Below are positions 19,658 to 28,825 of a stretch of 64,000 bases of DNA, piece by piece. The notes below the pieces were generated by a model. It was not told the origin of the DNA. It did not search any database and saw only the letters and a list, made by a program, of their open reading frames with translations. The stretch spans positions 59,417-123,416 of the forward strand of contig CALGIG010000099.1 of NCBI GenBank assembly GCA_937915865.1, given 5' to 3'. How positions within the stretch are numbered: the stretch's first letter is position 1; each line of letters starts with the position of its first letter. Source of the stretch: an uncultured Prolixibacteraceae bacterium (GTDB lineage: Bacteria; Bacteroidota; Bacteroidia; Bacteroidales; Prolixibacteraceae). The position numbers and the translations under genes are program-made.

Positions 19658-20590
19658 ATGAAAAAAGAACAAGGAAATATTTCATTACTAATCAAGGCAA
19701 AAGCCAGGGAGCTTGGTTTTCTAAGTTGTGGAATTTCTTCAGCTTGTTTCCTTGAAGAAGAAGAAGGTCGGTTAACGGCTTGGCTTCAGGAAGGAATGAA
19801 TGGAGGTATGAATTACATGAAAAACCATTTGGAAAAAAGGTTAAACCCCACTCTTTTAGTAGAAAATGCTAAGTCTGTGGTTTCAGTTTTGTTGAATTAT
19901 TTTCCGGCAGAAGAACAAATAGATAAAGATGCTCCAATTTTATCGAAATATGCTTATGGAATTGATTATCATTTTGTAATGAAGAAGAAACTTGCTGCAC
20001 TTTTTCAGTTCGTTCAGCGTGAAATTGCTCCGTGTAATGGCCGGTATTTTGTCGATTCGGCGCCGGTTCTCGATCGTGCGTGGGCTGTACGTGCCGGTTT
20101 GGGCTGGATTGGAAAAAATACCAGTTTAATTTCGCCTAAATATGGAAGTTTTTTTTTTATTGGCGAATTGATCTTGGATATTGATTTACCTGCTGATGAA
20201 AAGATAGTCAGAAATCATTGTGGAAATTGTACCCGTTGTATAGATGCCTGTCCTACCAAAGCGCTGGTTGCACCTTATGTACTTGATGCCCGAAAATGTA
20301 TTTCTTACCAAACTATTGAAAATAGAGGAGAAATTGATCCGGAGATGAAAGGGAAATTTGAAAACCGAATGTTTGGTTGTGATATTTGCCAGGACGTTTG
20401 TCCATGGAATCTAAAATCGGAACCACATACTGAACCGGCATTTAAGGCGGACAAACAATTGCTGAATATGAAAAGGAAAGAATGGCATGAAATTGACAAA
20501 GAAACATTCGATAAATTATTTCTGGAATCGGCGGTAAAACGTACAAAATTTGAAGGACTGAAACGAAACCTTGATTTTCTGAAAGAATAA
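19658..20590 (+). CDS. queG: epoxyqueuosine reductase
   Basis: Reduces epoxyqueuosine to queuosine in tRNA, using cobalamin and two [4Fe-4S] clusters. 310 residues from the ATG at 19658; the TTG at 19640 is a poorer start. The N-terminal DUF1730 region precedes VDSAPVLDRAWAVRAGLGWIGKNTS. The ferredoxin motifs are CGNCTRCIDACPTKAL and GCDICQDVCPWN, giving the eight cluster cysteines. It reads away from the TonB receptor and is followed by a bidirectional terminator. Length and motifs are standard. Confidence 0.96.
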   Translation: MKKEQGNISLLIKAKARELGFLSCGISSACFLEEEEGRLTAWLQEGMNGGMNYMKNHLEKRLNPTLLVENAKSVVSVLLNYFPAEEQIDKDAPILSKYAYGIDYHFVMKKKLAALFQFVQREIAPCNGRYFVDSAPVLDRAWAVRAGLGWIGKNTSLISPKYGSFFFIGELILDIDLPADEKIVRNHCGNCTRCIDACPTKALVAPYVLDARKCISYQTIENRGEIDPEMKGKFENRMFGCDICQDVCPWNLKSEPHTEPAFKADKQLLNMKRKEWHEIDKETFDKLFLESAVKRTKFEGLKRNLDFLKE

Positions 20591-20594
20591 AAAC

Positions 20595-20620
20595 AAAAGG
20601 AAGCAATTTTGCTTCCTTTT
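20595..20620. terminator. bidirectional terminator shared by queG and tRNA-Phe
   Basis: Perfect palindrome with arms AAAAGGAAGCAA / TTGCTTCCTTTT around TT, directly after queG (+) and directly after tRNA-Phe (-). Its last base is also the final base of the encoded CCA end of the tRNA. Confidence 0.85.
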
Positions 20621-20695
20621 GGTGGTGCCACCAGGAATCGAACCGGGGACACATGGATTTTCAGTCCATTGCTCTACCTACTGAGCTATGGCACC
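20620..20695 (-). tRNA. tRNA-Phe (GAA)
   Basis: 76 bases on the minus strand form a full cloverleaf. The 5' GGTGCCA pairs with TGGCACC, the D-arm reads GCTCAGTAGGTAGAGC, the anticodon loop CTGAAAA gives GAA, and the T-arm contains GGTTCGATTC. The CCA end is encoded. The two tRNA-Gln genes in this window lack an encoded CCA. Confidence 0.97.
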
Positions 20696-20768
20696 ATTTT
20701 TAGTCCGGTGCGGACCTTTGTAAACTTTTAATTTCGGCTATAGGTTTAACCGTTTTGCTTACGGGGTG

Positions 20769-20798
20769 CAAATATAGATCAAATATTCTAACTACAAA
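20769..20798 (-). promoter_or_regulatory. promoter of tRNA-Phe
   Basis: Minus-strand TTTG (20795-20798), an 18-base spacer and TATATTTG (20769-20776) match the Bacteroidota -33/-7 pattern; transcription would start near 20761. Confidence 0.6.
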
Positions 20799-20986
20799 AT
20801 AAAAGTTGAACCTGTATTGCTTTTTTTTTACCTTTTTATTGGAATGTGCTCGTTATCACTTGTTTATGAAATTGGAAAAGATGAAGACTGATAAAGACCT
20901 GAATGTTTTTAGCTTTTAAATGATTAATTTTAATCATTTAAAATGTAAATATCCTTTTGATTTTTAGTGAAATCGAAGCTATTTAA

Positions 20987-20994
20987 TACTTTTG
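20987..20994 (+). promoter_or_regulatory. -7 box upstream of the M16 peptidase gene
   Basis: TACTTTTG fits TAnnTTTG and is followed by GCAGTCC, 28 bases before the ATG at 21022. It supports that ATG over the upstream TTG, which lies inside this box. A clear -33 TTTG at normal spacing is not seen. Confidence 0.5.
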
Positions 20995-21021
20995 CAGTCC
21001 AAATTTTTACTCATTCGGCAA

Positions 21022-22239
21022 ATGTTCCAAACCTTCGTTTTAAAAAATGGAATTCGTATTGTTCATCAGGAAGTTAATTCACCAGTGTCTCATTTTGGCG
21101 TGTTAATCAATACTGGCTCTAGAGATGAAGAGGATGATGAACAGGGTATTGCTCATTTTATTGAACATGTGATATTTAAAGGGACTAAGACCCGAAAGGC
21201 GTTTCATATTTTAAACAGGATAGAAGACGTTGGCGGAGAATTGAATGCGTATACAACTAAGGAAGAAACTGCGGTATATGCAACTTTCCTGAGTGAATAT
21301 TATCAGCGTTCCTTCGAATTGATCAGCGACATTCTTTTTAATAGTGTTTTCCCGGTCAAAGAATTGGAACGTGAAAAAGAAGTAATTTTTGAGGAAATAA
21401 ACTCGTATAAAGACAGCCCTTCTGAATTAATTTTTGATGAATTTGAGGAAATATTATTTAATGGACATCCAATTGCCCGCAATATCCTTGGGTTACCCGA
21501 CCAAATAAAAAATTTCACCAAAGACAGTATACTGAAATTTATGGACGTGAATTATCATACCGACCAAATAGTTTTGAGCTCGGTGGGTAATACTACAATG
21601 TCGAAAATTATACGTTTGGCCGAAAAGTACTTTGGCTCTGTTCCAGAAAAGAATCGGACTAAAAAACGGACTGATGAATACAATTATAGGCCGGAAACCA
21701 TAATTGTACAGAAAGATACTTTCCAGGCACATTGTATAGTTGGGAATGTTGCCCCAAATGTTTATAGTTCTCAGCGGATGGCAATGGTTTTGCTTAATAA
21801 TATTCTTGGCGGACAGTCGATGAATTCAAGGTTAAATATGGCTTTGCGCGAAAGAAATGGCATGGCTTACAATGTAGAATCGAGCTATACAGGTTATTCT
21901 GATACTGGCGAGTTTAGTATTTATTTTGGAACAGATAAGGAAAACCTGGAACAGGCTCAGGCTTTAGTTTATAAAGAACTTCGTAAGGTTCAAGATTCGC
22001 CCATGGGAATTGTTCAATTGAGCCGGGCCAAAAAGCAGTTGATCGGACAGTTGGCTATTTCTGTTGAGAACCGTGAAGACCTGATGCTTTCTCTGGGGAA
22101 AAGCATGTTGTTTTTTAACCAGGTTGATTCGCTGGAGACAATCTTTAAGAAGATTGAAAACATTGAGACGAAAGAGATTATGGAAATTGCCAATCAGGTT
22201 TTTAATAAAACTACAAACAGTACATTAATTTACCAGTAA
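21022..22239 (+). CDS. M16-family zinc metallopeptidase (insulinase/processing-peptidase type)
   Basis: 405 residues from the ATG at 21022. The inverted zinc motif HFIEH with the downstream ETAVYATFLSEYY supplies the HxxEH...E ligands, and the catalytic half is followed by the second M16 half (about 180-350, containing LLNNILGGQSMNSRLNMALRERNGMAYNV). This is the single-chain bacterial M16B type, which often processes small peptides. The methyltransferase gene starts one base after its stop, so the two share a transcript. Confidence 0.93.
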   Translation: MFQTFVLKNGIRIVHQEVNSPVSHFGVLINTGSRDEEDDEQGIAHFIEHVIFKGTKTRKAFHILNRIEDVGGELNAYTTKEETAVYATFLSEYYQRSFELISDILFNSVFPVKELEREKEVIFEEINSYKDSPSELIFDEFEEILFNGHPIARNILGLPDQIKNFTKDSILKFMDVNYHTDQIVLSSVGNTTMSKIIRLAEKYFGSVPEKNRTKKRTDEYNYRPETIIVQKDTFQAHCIVGNVAPNVYSSQRMAMVLLNNILGGQSMNSRLNMALRERNGMAYNVESSYTGYSDTGEFSIYFGTDKENLEQAQALVYKELRKVQDSPMGIVQLSRAKKQLIGQLAISVENREDLMLSLGKSMLFFNQVDSLETIFKKIENIETKEIMEIANQVFNKTTNSTLIYQ

Positions 22240-22240
22240 A

Positions 22241-22888
22241 ATGTCCGATTCGTTACTCCTAGAACGGTATATTCTCGATCACACTTCGCCTGAAGATGAT
22301 TTCTTAAAAGAATTGGATAGGGAAACTCACTTGAAAGTTTTACGGTCGCGAATGTTGTCGGGACACCTGCAAGGGCAGATATTGAGCATGATCAGTTGCA
22401 TGGTTAAGCCTCGATATATCCTCGAAATTGGTACGTTCACTGGTTATTCAGCTTTGTGTTTGGCTAAAGGTCTGTCTGGTAATGGACAGTTACATACCAT
22501 TGATATTGATGATGAACTTGAATCAATTGCTCAAAAATATTTTGCAAAGTCGGGAATAGGAGATAAAATAATCCAGCATATTGGAGATGCCCGCCAGGTT
22601 ATTGCATCGCTGGAATACACATTTGATCTTGTTTTTATTGATGCCGATAAGCGTGAATATAGCGAATACTATAACTTGGTTTTTAATAAAATATCTGTTG
22701 GTGGTTTTCTTTTGGCCGATAATATTTTATGGAACGGGAAAGTTGTTGAGCCCAATGAGGCCGAGGATGAACAAACGCGTGGTATTCTTGACTTTAACAA
22801 TCTTGTGAATAATGATAAGAGGGTTAAAAATGTAATACTTCCAATCCGTGATGGTATCATGCTAATCCAGAAGATTGCCGACAAATAA
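22241..22888 (+). CDS. class I SAM-dependent O-methyltransferase (catechol OMT-like)
   Basis: 215 residues. SAM-binding motif I YILEIGTFTGYSALCLAKGL (about 65-84), the acidic motif LHTIDIDDE, and the metal-binding LVFIDADKREYSEYYNLV with a following DNILWNGKV. These are characteristic of the cation-dependent methyltransferase_3 family (caffeoyl-CoA/catechol OMT). Substrate unknown. It is the last chromosomal gene before the island. Confidence 0.92.
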   Translation: MSDSLLLERYILDHTSPEDDFLKELDRETHLKVLRSRMLSGHLQGQILSMISCMVKPRYILEIGTFTGYSALCLAKGLSGNGQLHTIDIDDELESIAQKYFAKSGIGDKIIQHIGDARQVIASLEYTFDLVFIDADKREYSEYYNLVFNKISVGGFLLADNILWNGKVVEPNEAEDEQTRGILDFNNLVNNDKRVKNVILPIRDGIMLIQKIADK

Positions 22889-23065
22889 TTACCCTGCATT
22901 TAATCTTTCCTGTAGGTTTTTGTGTGTATAATCGTTTTGTAAACAGGCACTTAGTCTTTAAATTGTTAACTTTTTTGATAAATTAAACTCAAAAAATTGT
23001 CATCTGTTGATGAAATTTTCGATGATAGTAAAGTGGATGTTTTTTAGTCGTAAATCGCAGGAAAT

Positions 23066-23103
23066 AAAAAACCACTCACAAAATTCATTGTAAGTGGTTT
23101 TTT
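23066..23103 (+). terminator. terminator after the O-methyltransferase gene
   Basis: AAAAAACCACTCACA pairs with TTGTAAGTGGTTTTTT (one mismatch) and ends in a T-run. It lies directly before attL. Between 22889 and 23065 I see no other feature. Confidence 0.8.
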
Positions 23104-23107
23104 GTTT

Positions 23108-23125
23108 GTTGTCCTGTCAGGTCTC
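23108..23125. repeat. attL: 18-bp copy of the tRNA-Gln 3' end
   Basis: GTTGTCCTGTCAGGTCTC, identical to 51776-51793, where it forms the 3' 17 bases of tRNA-Gln(CTG) plus one base. Here no tRNA surrounds it, so this is the orphan attachment copy left by site-specific integration. Confidence 0.9.
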
Positions 23126-23295
23126 TCCAAAATGTTCATAATGGGCTACTAACCAGACAGTTTGTGTTTTTGCAAATATCTAAGTCCACCTTCAAGTCCA
23201 CCTTGAAGATTTCATTGCTTTTCTTTTGAAAGAACTTATTTGCACAAAGTTAGAAATATTTCTATAATTTTGATAATTAACAAAAAAAATGCGCT

Positions 23296-24001
23296 ATGCT
23301 ACCAACAAATGAAAGAAGTGAGAGGATCACTATTGAGGAAGTATTCCTGTCACTTAACACAAGACTAAATAATATCAAGATGGGTCTTGAAGACTTAAAA
23401 GGATCATATACTGGGTATGAATATGGTTATGACGAGGAAGAATCAATAAACATCATACAAAACCAAATTCATAGATTCCCTGCTGCAAGAAGTATTGGTG
23501 TAATTAGTTATCCATTAGAATTGATTGTGCGAATACAAGAATTATTAATGGATTTAAATGAAAATAGCAATATTGAAACCATGGATACTTGGACTAATTG
23601 TGTAAAAAATTTTGATAACATTAATTGTGTAAAAAATTTTGATAACATTTAATAGAGAGCTAATCCATTATAAATCAAAATTAGAGATATTTCAGAAGGA
23701 ATTATTATTGCGTTTAGATACTGAGGTTTTTCTTAATCCTGAAGGTGAAAAGATAAGGATGAATATTACAGAAGAACAATTGGCAGCACTTCTTTATTTT
23801 CTCAATAAGGACAAGATATTTAGTGCAAATTTAAGGCAGTTGTGCAGAGCATTTATAACTGTTTTTAGTCAATCTGATGGAGAAGAAATAGTATTTGAAT
23901 ATTTTTATAACAAGGTAACCGGATTTAAGAAAAGTGAATCCACAATTAGGTTTTGGAATGATAAATTTTCTGAATACGTTAAGCAGTTAGATGAATTTTG
24001 A
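23296..24001 (+). pseudogene. two overlapping frames, probably one frameshifted gene of unknown function
   Basis: Frame 1 (23296-23652, 118 residues) ends just as frame 2 (from about 23639 to 24001, 120 residues, without a good ATG) begins. Read through, they would give one helical protein of about 235 residues. The junction contains a perfect 27-bp tandem duplication (two copies of NCVKNFDNI) and an A6/T4 tract, a likely slip site. The C-terminal half (EEQLAALLYFLNKDKIFS...STIRFWNDKFSEYV) resembles the RteC-type regulators of Bacteroidota mobile elements only vaguely. A small two-gene operon is the alternative. Confidence 0.5.
23595..23650. repeat. 27-bp perfect tandem duplication
   Basis: Unit AATTGTGTAAAAAATTTTGA followed by TAACATT, present twice back to back at the end of the first small frame. 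As 27 is a multiple of three it inserts nine residues without shifting the frame. Confidence 0.85.
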
Positions 24002-24046
24002 AAGATTATATTTGTTAAATATAAGATAGTAAATAATTTACGTGAG

Positions 24047-24076
24047 GGTTGTACAATTGTTACAACCTTTTTTTTT
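24047..24076 (+). terminator. rho-independent terminator
   Basis: GGTTGTA-CAATTGT-TACAACC followed by nine T. It separates the frameshifted gene from the HTH/ATPase operon. Confidence 0.85.
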
Positions 24077-24124
24077 GAGGTGGGGTTTTAGTTTTGCTGC
24101 CAATAAATTTTTAATTTTTTTTTA

Positions 24125-24448
24125 ATGAAGTCAAATGAAATTGAATTATTGGAAAAGCTAATCACAAAGGTTGATAACCTGCTGTTAAAACTTCCGCAAA
24201 GTAGCAGTCCCGAAGAGACATGGCTTGACATTCCAGATACAGCAACGTGGTTGAAGGTCAGTCCTAGAACATTGCAAAATTATAGAGACCAAGGATTACT
24301 TCCGTATTCTCAGATCGGAGCCAAAATATATTTCAGGCTTGATGATCTCCAAAAGTTCTTGTTGAAAAATTACCATAGGTCTAATGAAATCAGTGAAAGG
24401 GTTTCTCAGTTTAAGTTGAACAGTCATAATGGGAGGAAACAATCATGA
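24125..24448 (+). CDS. helix-turn-helix (MerR-like/excisionase-type) DNA-binding protein
   Basis: 107 residues. Residues about 37-85 (DIPDTATWLKVSPRTLQNYRDQGLLPYSQIG ... YFRLDDLQKFL) form the HTH_17 fold used by excisionases and by small regulators of Bacteroidota mobile elements. The N-terminal helix is coiled-coil-like. It overlaps the next gene by four bases, as in typical HTH-RepA pairs of these elements. Role: probable directionality factor or replication regulator of the island. Confidence 0.85.
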   Translation: MKSNEIELLEKLITKVDNLLLKLPQSSSPEETWLDIPDTATWLKVSPRTLQNYRDQGLLPYSQIGAKIYFRLDDLQKFLLKNYHRSNEISERVSQFKLNSHNGRKQS

Positions 24449-25623
24449 AACGGTTCAAAAGGTCAAAACGGAAACCCATTATCACAAAAGAAACTGGGAA
24501 AAATTCAGCTCAATTCCAGACTCAAAATGGAAAAAGTGAAGAGACTATATTAGTTCAAAATGATTCTATTGTAAATCCTCCTTCTGCTATCCAGAGTGAA
24601 ACTTCAAAGAAAAATAGCTCTGAGATGTCTGAAATCAGAAAGTATGTCGTTAGTGGAGCAGCACTTCTACAGAATAAAACTGAAACAATACCTTATTTGG
24701 TTGAACCATTATTTATTCAGTCTGGCCTTGTTGCTATAATTGGAAGTTCAGATACCGGGAAAAGTAGTTTCTTGCGCCAACTTGCAACTGCAATAGTACA
24801 TGATGATCCAGATTTTCTTGGGCTTAGAATTACTTCACGGTATAAAAGGGTACTTTATGTGAGTACAGAAGATGATAGTATGATGATGGGGCACTTAATA
24901 GCTAAGCAAAATGTGAACAATAAACCAGACAATACCTATGGCAACCTAGGTTTCATTTTTAATTCGGATGATATTGTAAAAAAGGTTGAAAAAGCAATTA
25001 AAAATCTCCCATGTGATTGTGTAATTATTGACGCTTTCCCTGATATATACTCTGGAGATATGAACCAGACCAACAAGGTAAGGAGTTTCTTAGCCAACTT
25101 TTCAAATCTAGCAGAGAAATACAAATGCTTGTTCATCTTTTTACATCATACTTCTAAACGCACAGAAGATCTGGTTCCGTCTAAAAACAATGCTATTGGT
25201 AGTCAGGGCTTTGAGGCAAAAATGAGAATGGTGATTGAGTTACGCAAAGACTTTTCTGACCCTATAGTTCGTCACATGTGCATTGTAAAAGGAAATTATC
25301 TTCCAGAGGAATTTAAAGATTCAAGTTACGTTCTTAAATTTGAAAACATGCGGTTTACAAACCTAAATAGGAGGGTTCCATTTGACCAACTGGGCAAACC
25401 TGAGGTCAAACCGAATATTCAAAAAGAGAAAGCTATTGAATATAAAATACAAGGACGTTCAGTAAATCAAATTGTGGATTTGTTGATAGCTGACGGATTT
25501 GATGCCAAGAGGTCAACAGTAGCTAAATGGATTAGTAATGTAGAATCAGCACCAGTATTATATGGTTATGAAGATGATGAGCCTGATTTAGCTGAAGACT
25601 CAGAGGAGGAACCCATTGAATAA
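24445..25623 (+). CDS. RepA-like AAA ATPase of mobile-element replication type
   Basis: 392 residues. A variable N-terminal 85 residues precede an ATPase core. Walker A is GSSDTGKSSFLRQLA (about 98-112), then RVLYVSTEDD, Walker B CVIIDAFPDI and the sensor-like LFIFLHHTSKR. A C-terminal helix-turn-helix-like stretch (KIQGRSVNQIVDLLIADGFDAKRSTVAKWI) ends before an acidic tail. This is the hexameric RepA/RecA-type ATPase found next to HTH genes in Bacteroidota ICEs and plasmids. It may allow replication of the excised island. Confidence 0.83.
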   Translation: MKRFKRSKRKPIITKETGKNSAQFQTQNGKSEETILVQNDSIVNPPSAIQSETSKKNSSEMSEIRKYVVSGAALLQNKTETIPYLVEPLFIQSGLVAIIGSSDTGKSSFLRQLATAIVHDDPDFLGLRITSRYKRVLYVSTEDDSMMMGHLIAKQNVNNKPDNTYGNLGFIFNSDDIVKKVEKAIKNLPCDCVIIDAFPDIYSGDMNQTNKVRSFLANFSNLAEKYKCLFIFLHHTSKRTEDLVPSKNNAIGSQGFEAKMRMVIELRKDFSDPIVRHMCIVKGNYLPEEFKDSSYVLKFENMRFTNLNRRVPFDQLGKPEVKPNIQKEKAIEYKIQGRSVNQIVDLLIADGFDAKRSTVAKWISNVESAPVLYGYEDDEPDLAEDSEEEPIE

Positions 25624-25632
25624 TCATTTAGC

Positions 25633-25690
25633 TGTCCACTGTCCAATTGCCTTAGGGTGATTGGACAATTGGACAACAATTTTTTTACAT
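25633..25690 (+). terminator. TGTCCA nested hairpin (copy 1)
   Basis: Two TGTCCA boxes (25633-25638, 25640-25645) face two TGGACA boxes (25662-25667, 25670-25675) around a CCTTAGGGTGA centre, followed by a T-run at 25680-25686. It can terminate the RepA-like gene, but the arrangement recurs at 29353-29394, so a binding site is also possible. The rest of 25691-25889 shows no feature. Confidence 0.6.
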
Positions 25691-25889
25691 CAATCTATTT
25701 GAAAGATGAAAAAATGAATAGTTGATACCGCTTACCAATAATGACCCCCACTCATAGTTGAAGCATCTCAATTTTATCAGGCAATTCCTTGTCTGATAAA
25801 ACTTCACAACTGCTGCACTTGGTTTTAACATTCAAACTTCAAATCAACCTGAAGCAGGAACCCTATTGTTTAATCAAAACTCAAAAACT

Positions 25890-26789
25890 ATGGAATTAAA
25901 AACGTCATTAAGAAAATCTGCCAAAATCAGGCTATCACTTCAAGGCCCTGCCGGAAGTGGTAAAACCTTGTCTTCACTCAAAATTGCATACGGTCTTATT
26001 GGTGATTGGAGTAAAATTGCTGTTGTTGATACTGAAAGAGGATCAGCAAATCTCTATGCCCATCTTGGCCCTTACAATGTCCTTGATCTGGATGAGCCAT
26101 TTACCCCTGAACGTTACATTGAGGCAATCAAACTCTGTGAAAGCAGCGGTATTGAATGTATTATTATCGACTCAATTTCTATGGAATGGTCCGGGAAAGG
26201 CGGGATTTTGGAAATCCATGAAAAGACTACTTCTGCTATGAGAGTTCCAAACTCATTTACAGCATGGGCATCAGTTACACCCAGACATCAGGCATTTATT
26301 GATGCTATCCTCCAATGTAAATGCCATGTCATTACTACCATCAGGACCAAAACTGAATATGTCATTACTGAAAGGAATGGAAAGAATGTTCCCCAGAAGG
26401 TTGGCATGGCAGCAGTCCAAAGAGACGGTTGGGAATACGAAGTTTCCATCAGTCTGGATATAGATGATGAACACATGGCAATTTCATCCAAAGACCGAAC
26501 TGGCCTTTTTGCCGACAAAGGTAAATTCAGAATCACAACTGAAACAGGCAAGCAAATTCTGGATTGGTGCAATTCAGGAGCTTCAACTGAATCTGTCAGT
26601 GATCTTATCAAACAGTCCAGTACTGTGGAATCTCTTTATCAGGTTTATCAAAACCACTTATCTGAATGGACTCAGCAACTGACTGCTGAATACACTATCA
26701 GGAAAAGGGAACTAACAAAAACAAACATACCAAACCCTCAAAATCTGAATAATCATGGTCATGCAATTACAACCAGTACGCCAAATTAA
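25890..26789 (+). CDS. phage-type RecA-like AAA ATPase (Sak4-like)
   Basis: 299 residues from MELKTSLRKSAKIRLSLQG. The ATG at 25890 fits the family better than the frame's earlier start. Walker A is GPAGSGKTLSSLKIA, then VVDTERGSA, Walker B CIIIDSISMEW and a sensor-like VITTIRTKTEYV. Such stand-alone RecA-core ATPases are coded by phages and ICEs and act in single-strand annealing or recombination. The gene runs 35 bases into DUF3871. Confidence 0.8.
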   Translation: MELKTSLRKSAKIRLSLQGPAGSGKTLSSLKIAYGLIGDWSKIAVVDTERGSANLYAHLGPYNVLDLDEPFTPERYIEAIKLCESSGIECIIIDSISMEWSGKGGILEIHEKTTSAMRVPNSFTAWASVTPRHQAFIDAILQCKCHVITTIRTKTEYVITERNGKNVPQKVGMAAVQRDGWEYEVSISLDIDDEHMAISSKDRTGLFADKGKFRITTETGKQILDWCNSGASTESVSDLIKQSSTVESLYQVYQNHLSEWTQQLTAEYTIRKRELTKTNIPNPQNLNNHGHAITTSTPN

Positions 26790-27801
26790 CAATCATCTCC
26801 GTGTACAAAGCCCTGAACCGGAAATGAAAGTGGTTTCAACCAATGCTGCTGAAACACCAACAGTAACTATTTTGCCTGAACCTGTAAAAGCTAAACAATT
26901 CATTGAGGCTAATACTGAACCGGCAAGCATCCTTCATTTGCAGCAGGATTGCATAATTCCTGTTTTCAGGGATAATGAAAAGACGATTAGTCATTATGAG
27001 TTTATTGATGCAGTTGATTTTTGCACTCAGCAATTCTTCAAAGGTTCACAAATCCTGAATCCTGAAATCCGAGTTTCTCACCAGATTAACGGAAGAATCC
27101 CGTCAGCACTTCATAAAAAAGTATCTGAATTGGAAGAACATGAAAAGACCAGATACTATGAACGGATGATGTTCATTATTGAAGTTCCGACAATTACTGA
27201 AGAAGTAAACGGGAATAGGTTAAACCTTACCATTGGTGGGATAAGAGCCTTGAATCATGAATCATTGTTCAGCAAGAAGAGCATTGAGAAATTCAAAGTT
27301 TTCATTGGTTTTCAGAATCTTGTCTGTACTAATTTACTGGTGAATACAGATGGTGTTGTCCTTGAAATCCGGGTTTCCAGCATTGATGATCTTGTTCAGA
27401 AAGTTTTTGAGTTGTTTGAAAACTATGACATGAATAAGCACTTGCTGGAAATGCAAAACTTTGGAAGGTATAACCTTTCAGAGCACCAGTTTGCCCAACT
27501 TATAGGCAAAGCCAGACTGTATCCTTATTTGCAGCCAAAACAGAAAAAGGAAATCCCTCAGTTGATTTTCAATGATACACAGTTGAATTCAGTGGCAAAG
27601 GATTACTATTTGGATAAATCTTTTTGCCGTTCTGAAAATGGAGACATTGATCTTTGGAGACTTTATCAACTTTTAACCGGAGTCAATAAGTCTTCCTACA
27701 TAGATTCCTTTCTGGACAGGTCATTGAATGCACACACCTTTACTGAAAGCCTGGTTGAAGCAATGCAATCAGAAAGCAAGACTCACTGGTTTTTGTCGTA
27801 A
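26755..27801 (+). CDS. DUF3871 family protein
   Basis: 348 residues, soluble. The conserved body begins about residue 75 (YEFIDAVDFCTQQFFKGSQILNPEIRVSHQINGRIPSAL) and includes GGIRALNHESLFSKKSIEKFKVFIGFQNLVCTNLLV, the family's recognisable block, and a C-terminal WRLYQLLTGVNKSSYIDSFLDR. The family is restricted to mobile elements of Bacteroidota. Its proximity to the recombination ATPase suggests a DNA-processing role, which is inference. Confidence 0.8.
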   Translation: MVMQLQPVRQINNHLRVQSPEPEMKVVSTNAAETPTVTILPEPVKAKQFIEANTEPASILHLQQDCIIPVFRDNEKTISHYEFIDAVDFCTQQFFKGSQILNPEIRVSHQINGRIPSALHKKVSELEEHEKTRYYERMMFIIEVPTITEEVNGNRLNLTIGGIRALNHESLFSKKSIEKFKVFIGFQNLVCTNLLVNTDGVVLEIRVSSIDDLVQKVFELFENYDMNKHLLEMQNFGRYNLSEHQFAQLIGKARLYPYLQPKQKKEIPQLIFNDTQLNSVAKDYYLDKSFCRSENGDIDLWRLYQLLTGVNKSSYIDSFLDRSLNAHTFTESLVEAMQSESKTHWFLS

Positions 27802-27828
27802 GACAGTTTTTGAGTTAACCATGAAAAG

Positions 27829-27866
27829 AGCAGGAACTACATTTTTAAATGAAGTGTGTTCCTGCT
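27829..27866 (+). terminator. stem-loop after DUF3871
   Basis: AGCAGGAAC (27829-27837) pairs with GTTCCTGCT (27858-27866); no strong T-run. The remaining 27867-28209 contains only AT-rich sequence and a C6 run, with no gene seen. Confidence 0.55.
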
Positions 27867-28209
27867 TACTTCAGTAAAAGATAAAATGAAACACCTGCTG
27901 CATTGGAAAACCTGATGGATTCTTTCTGTTGATCCATTAAACATTAAAACTCATACTGCAAAAAAAATTTTTGTTTTAAAAAATTTTTGCCCCCCCTGAT
28001 GAATTCATAAACTACCCCAAAGAGCACCCCCACACAGTTCTGAGAAGGAAAACATCCCGGTGGCTCTTTGATTTTGCACTTTTTTATAGGGAGAAATATT
28101 AGAACCCATAAATTTTAACTGACCTCCAAAATATTCAGGTGCATCAAAGGTTACAAGGTGTTTTTCACTCAGAATTTTTCATGATTGTATAACTCAAAAA
28201 CAAAACACA

Positions 28210-28587
28210 ATGGTAAAGATTGTTGGCTTTAAAGAAAGATTATCCAATGAAGGAAAGCCGTTTATGGCGTTAATCATTCAGGGTGGAGTTGAAATTATTC
28301 ATTCAGCAAATGGTGGTATGTATGCAACAGCAAGGAAAGCATCAGTAGCAACCACCTTTGATGCTGAAACATGTCAGGCATTGGTTGGAACAGATTTGCA
28401 GGGTTCCATTGAAAAAAAAGAATGTGAGCCTTACCAGTACACCGTTCAGCAAACAGGTGAAGTTTTGGTATTGCATCACAGGTATGTATTTGTACCGGAA
28501 CCCAAACAGGTTGTTGCCCCAATGGAGATTTTACAAGGAGTTGAATTTCCTGAACTTGCCGGAATGAATTTTCCTGCTGCCGTTTAA
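28210..28587 (+). CDS. small soluble protein of unknown function
   Basis: 125 residues, beta-rich, starting MVKIVGFKERLSNEGKPFMALIIQGG. It contains ATARKASVATTFDAETCQALVG and a C-terminal hydrophobic-acidic tail. Similar short proteins accompany DUF3871-type genes in Bacteroidota elements, so it is probably real, but I can give no function. It is followed by its own terminator. Confidence 0.6.
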   Translation: MVKIVGFKERLSNEGKPFMALIIQGGVEIIHSANGGMYATARKASVATTFDAETCQALVGTDLQGSIEKKECEPYQYTVQQTGEVLVLHHRYVFVPEPKQVVAPMEILQGVEFPELAGMNFPAAV

Positions 28588-28596
28588 TCCATTATT

Positions 28597-28637
28597 GAAT
28601 GCCTTTAGGTTACCTTGAGTTTCCTGAAGGCATTTTC
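28597..28637 (+). terminator. terminator after the 125-residue gene
   Basis: GAATGCCTTTAGG pairs with CCTGAAGGCATTTTC across a 13-base loop, 10 bases after the stop. Confidence 0.65.
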
Positions 28638-28825
28638 AAACTTTTACTTGAATATTTTCTGGTTAATGGATAAAAGTTTAAGTTTTGAATGTATAAACCA
28701 GGCTATCCCCACCCCCAATTCAGCAATTTCTACATTTCAAAATTGAACTCCATTATACAATAGACTTTATTCATTGCTTTTGTATAAATATTCATTTTTT
28801 CTTCAACCAAAACTTTGAAAATTAC

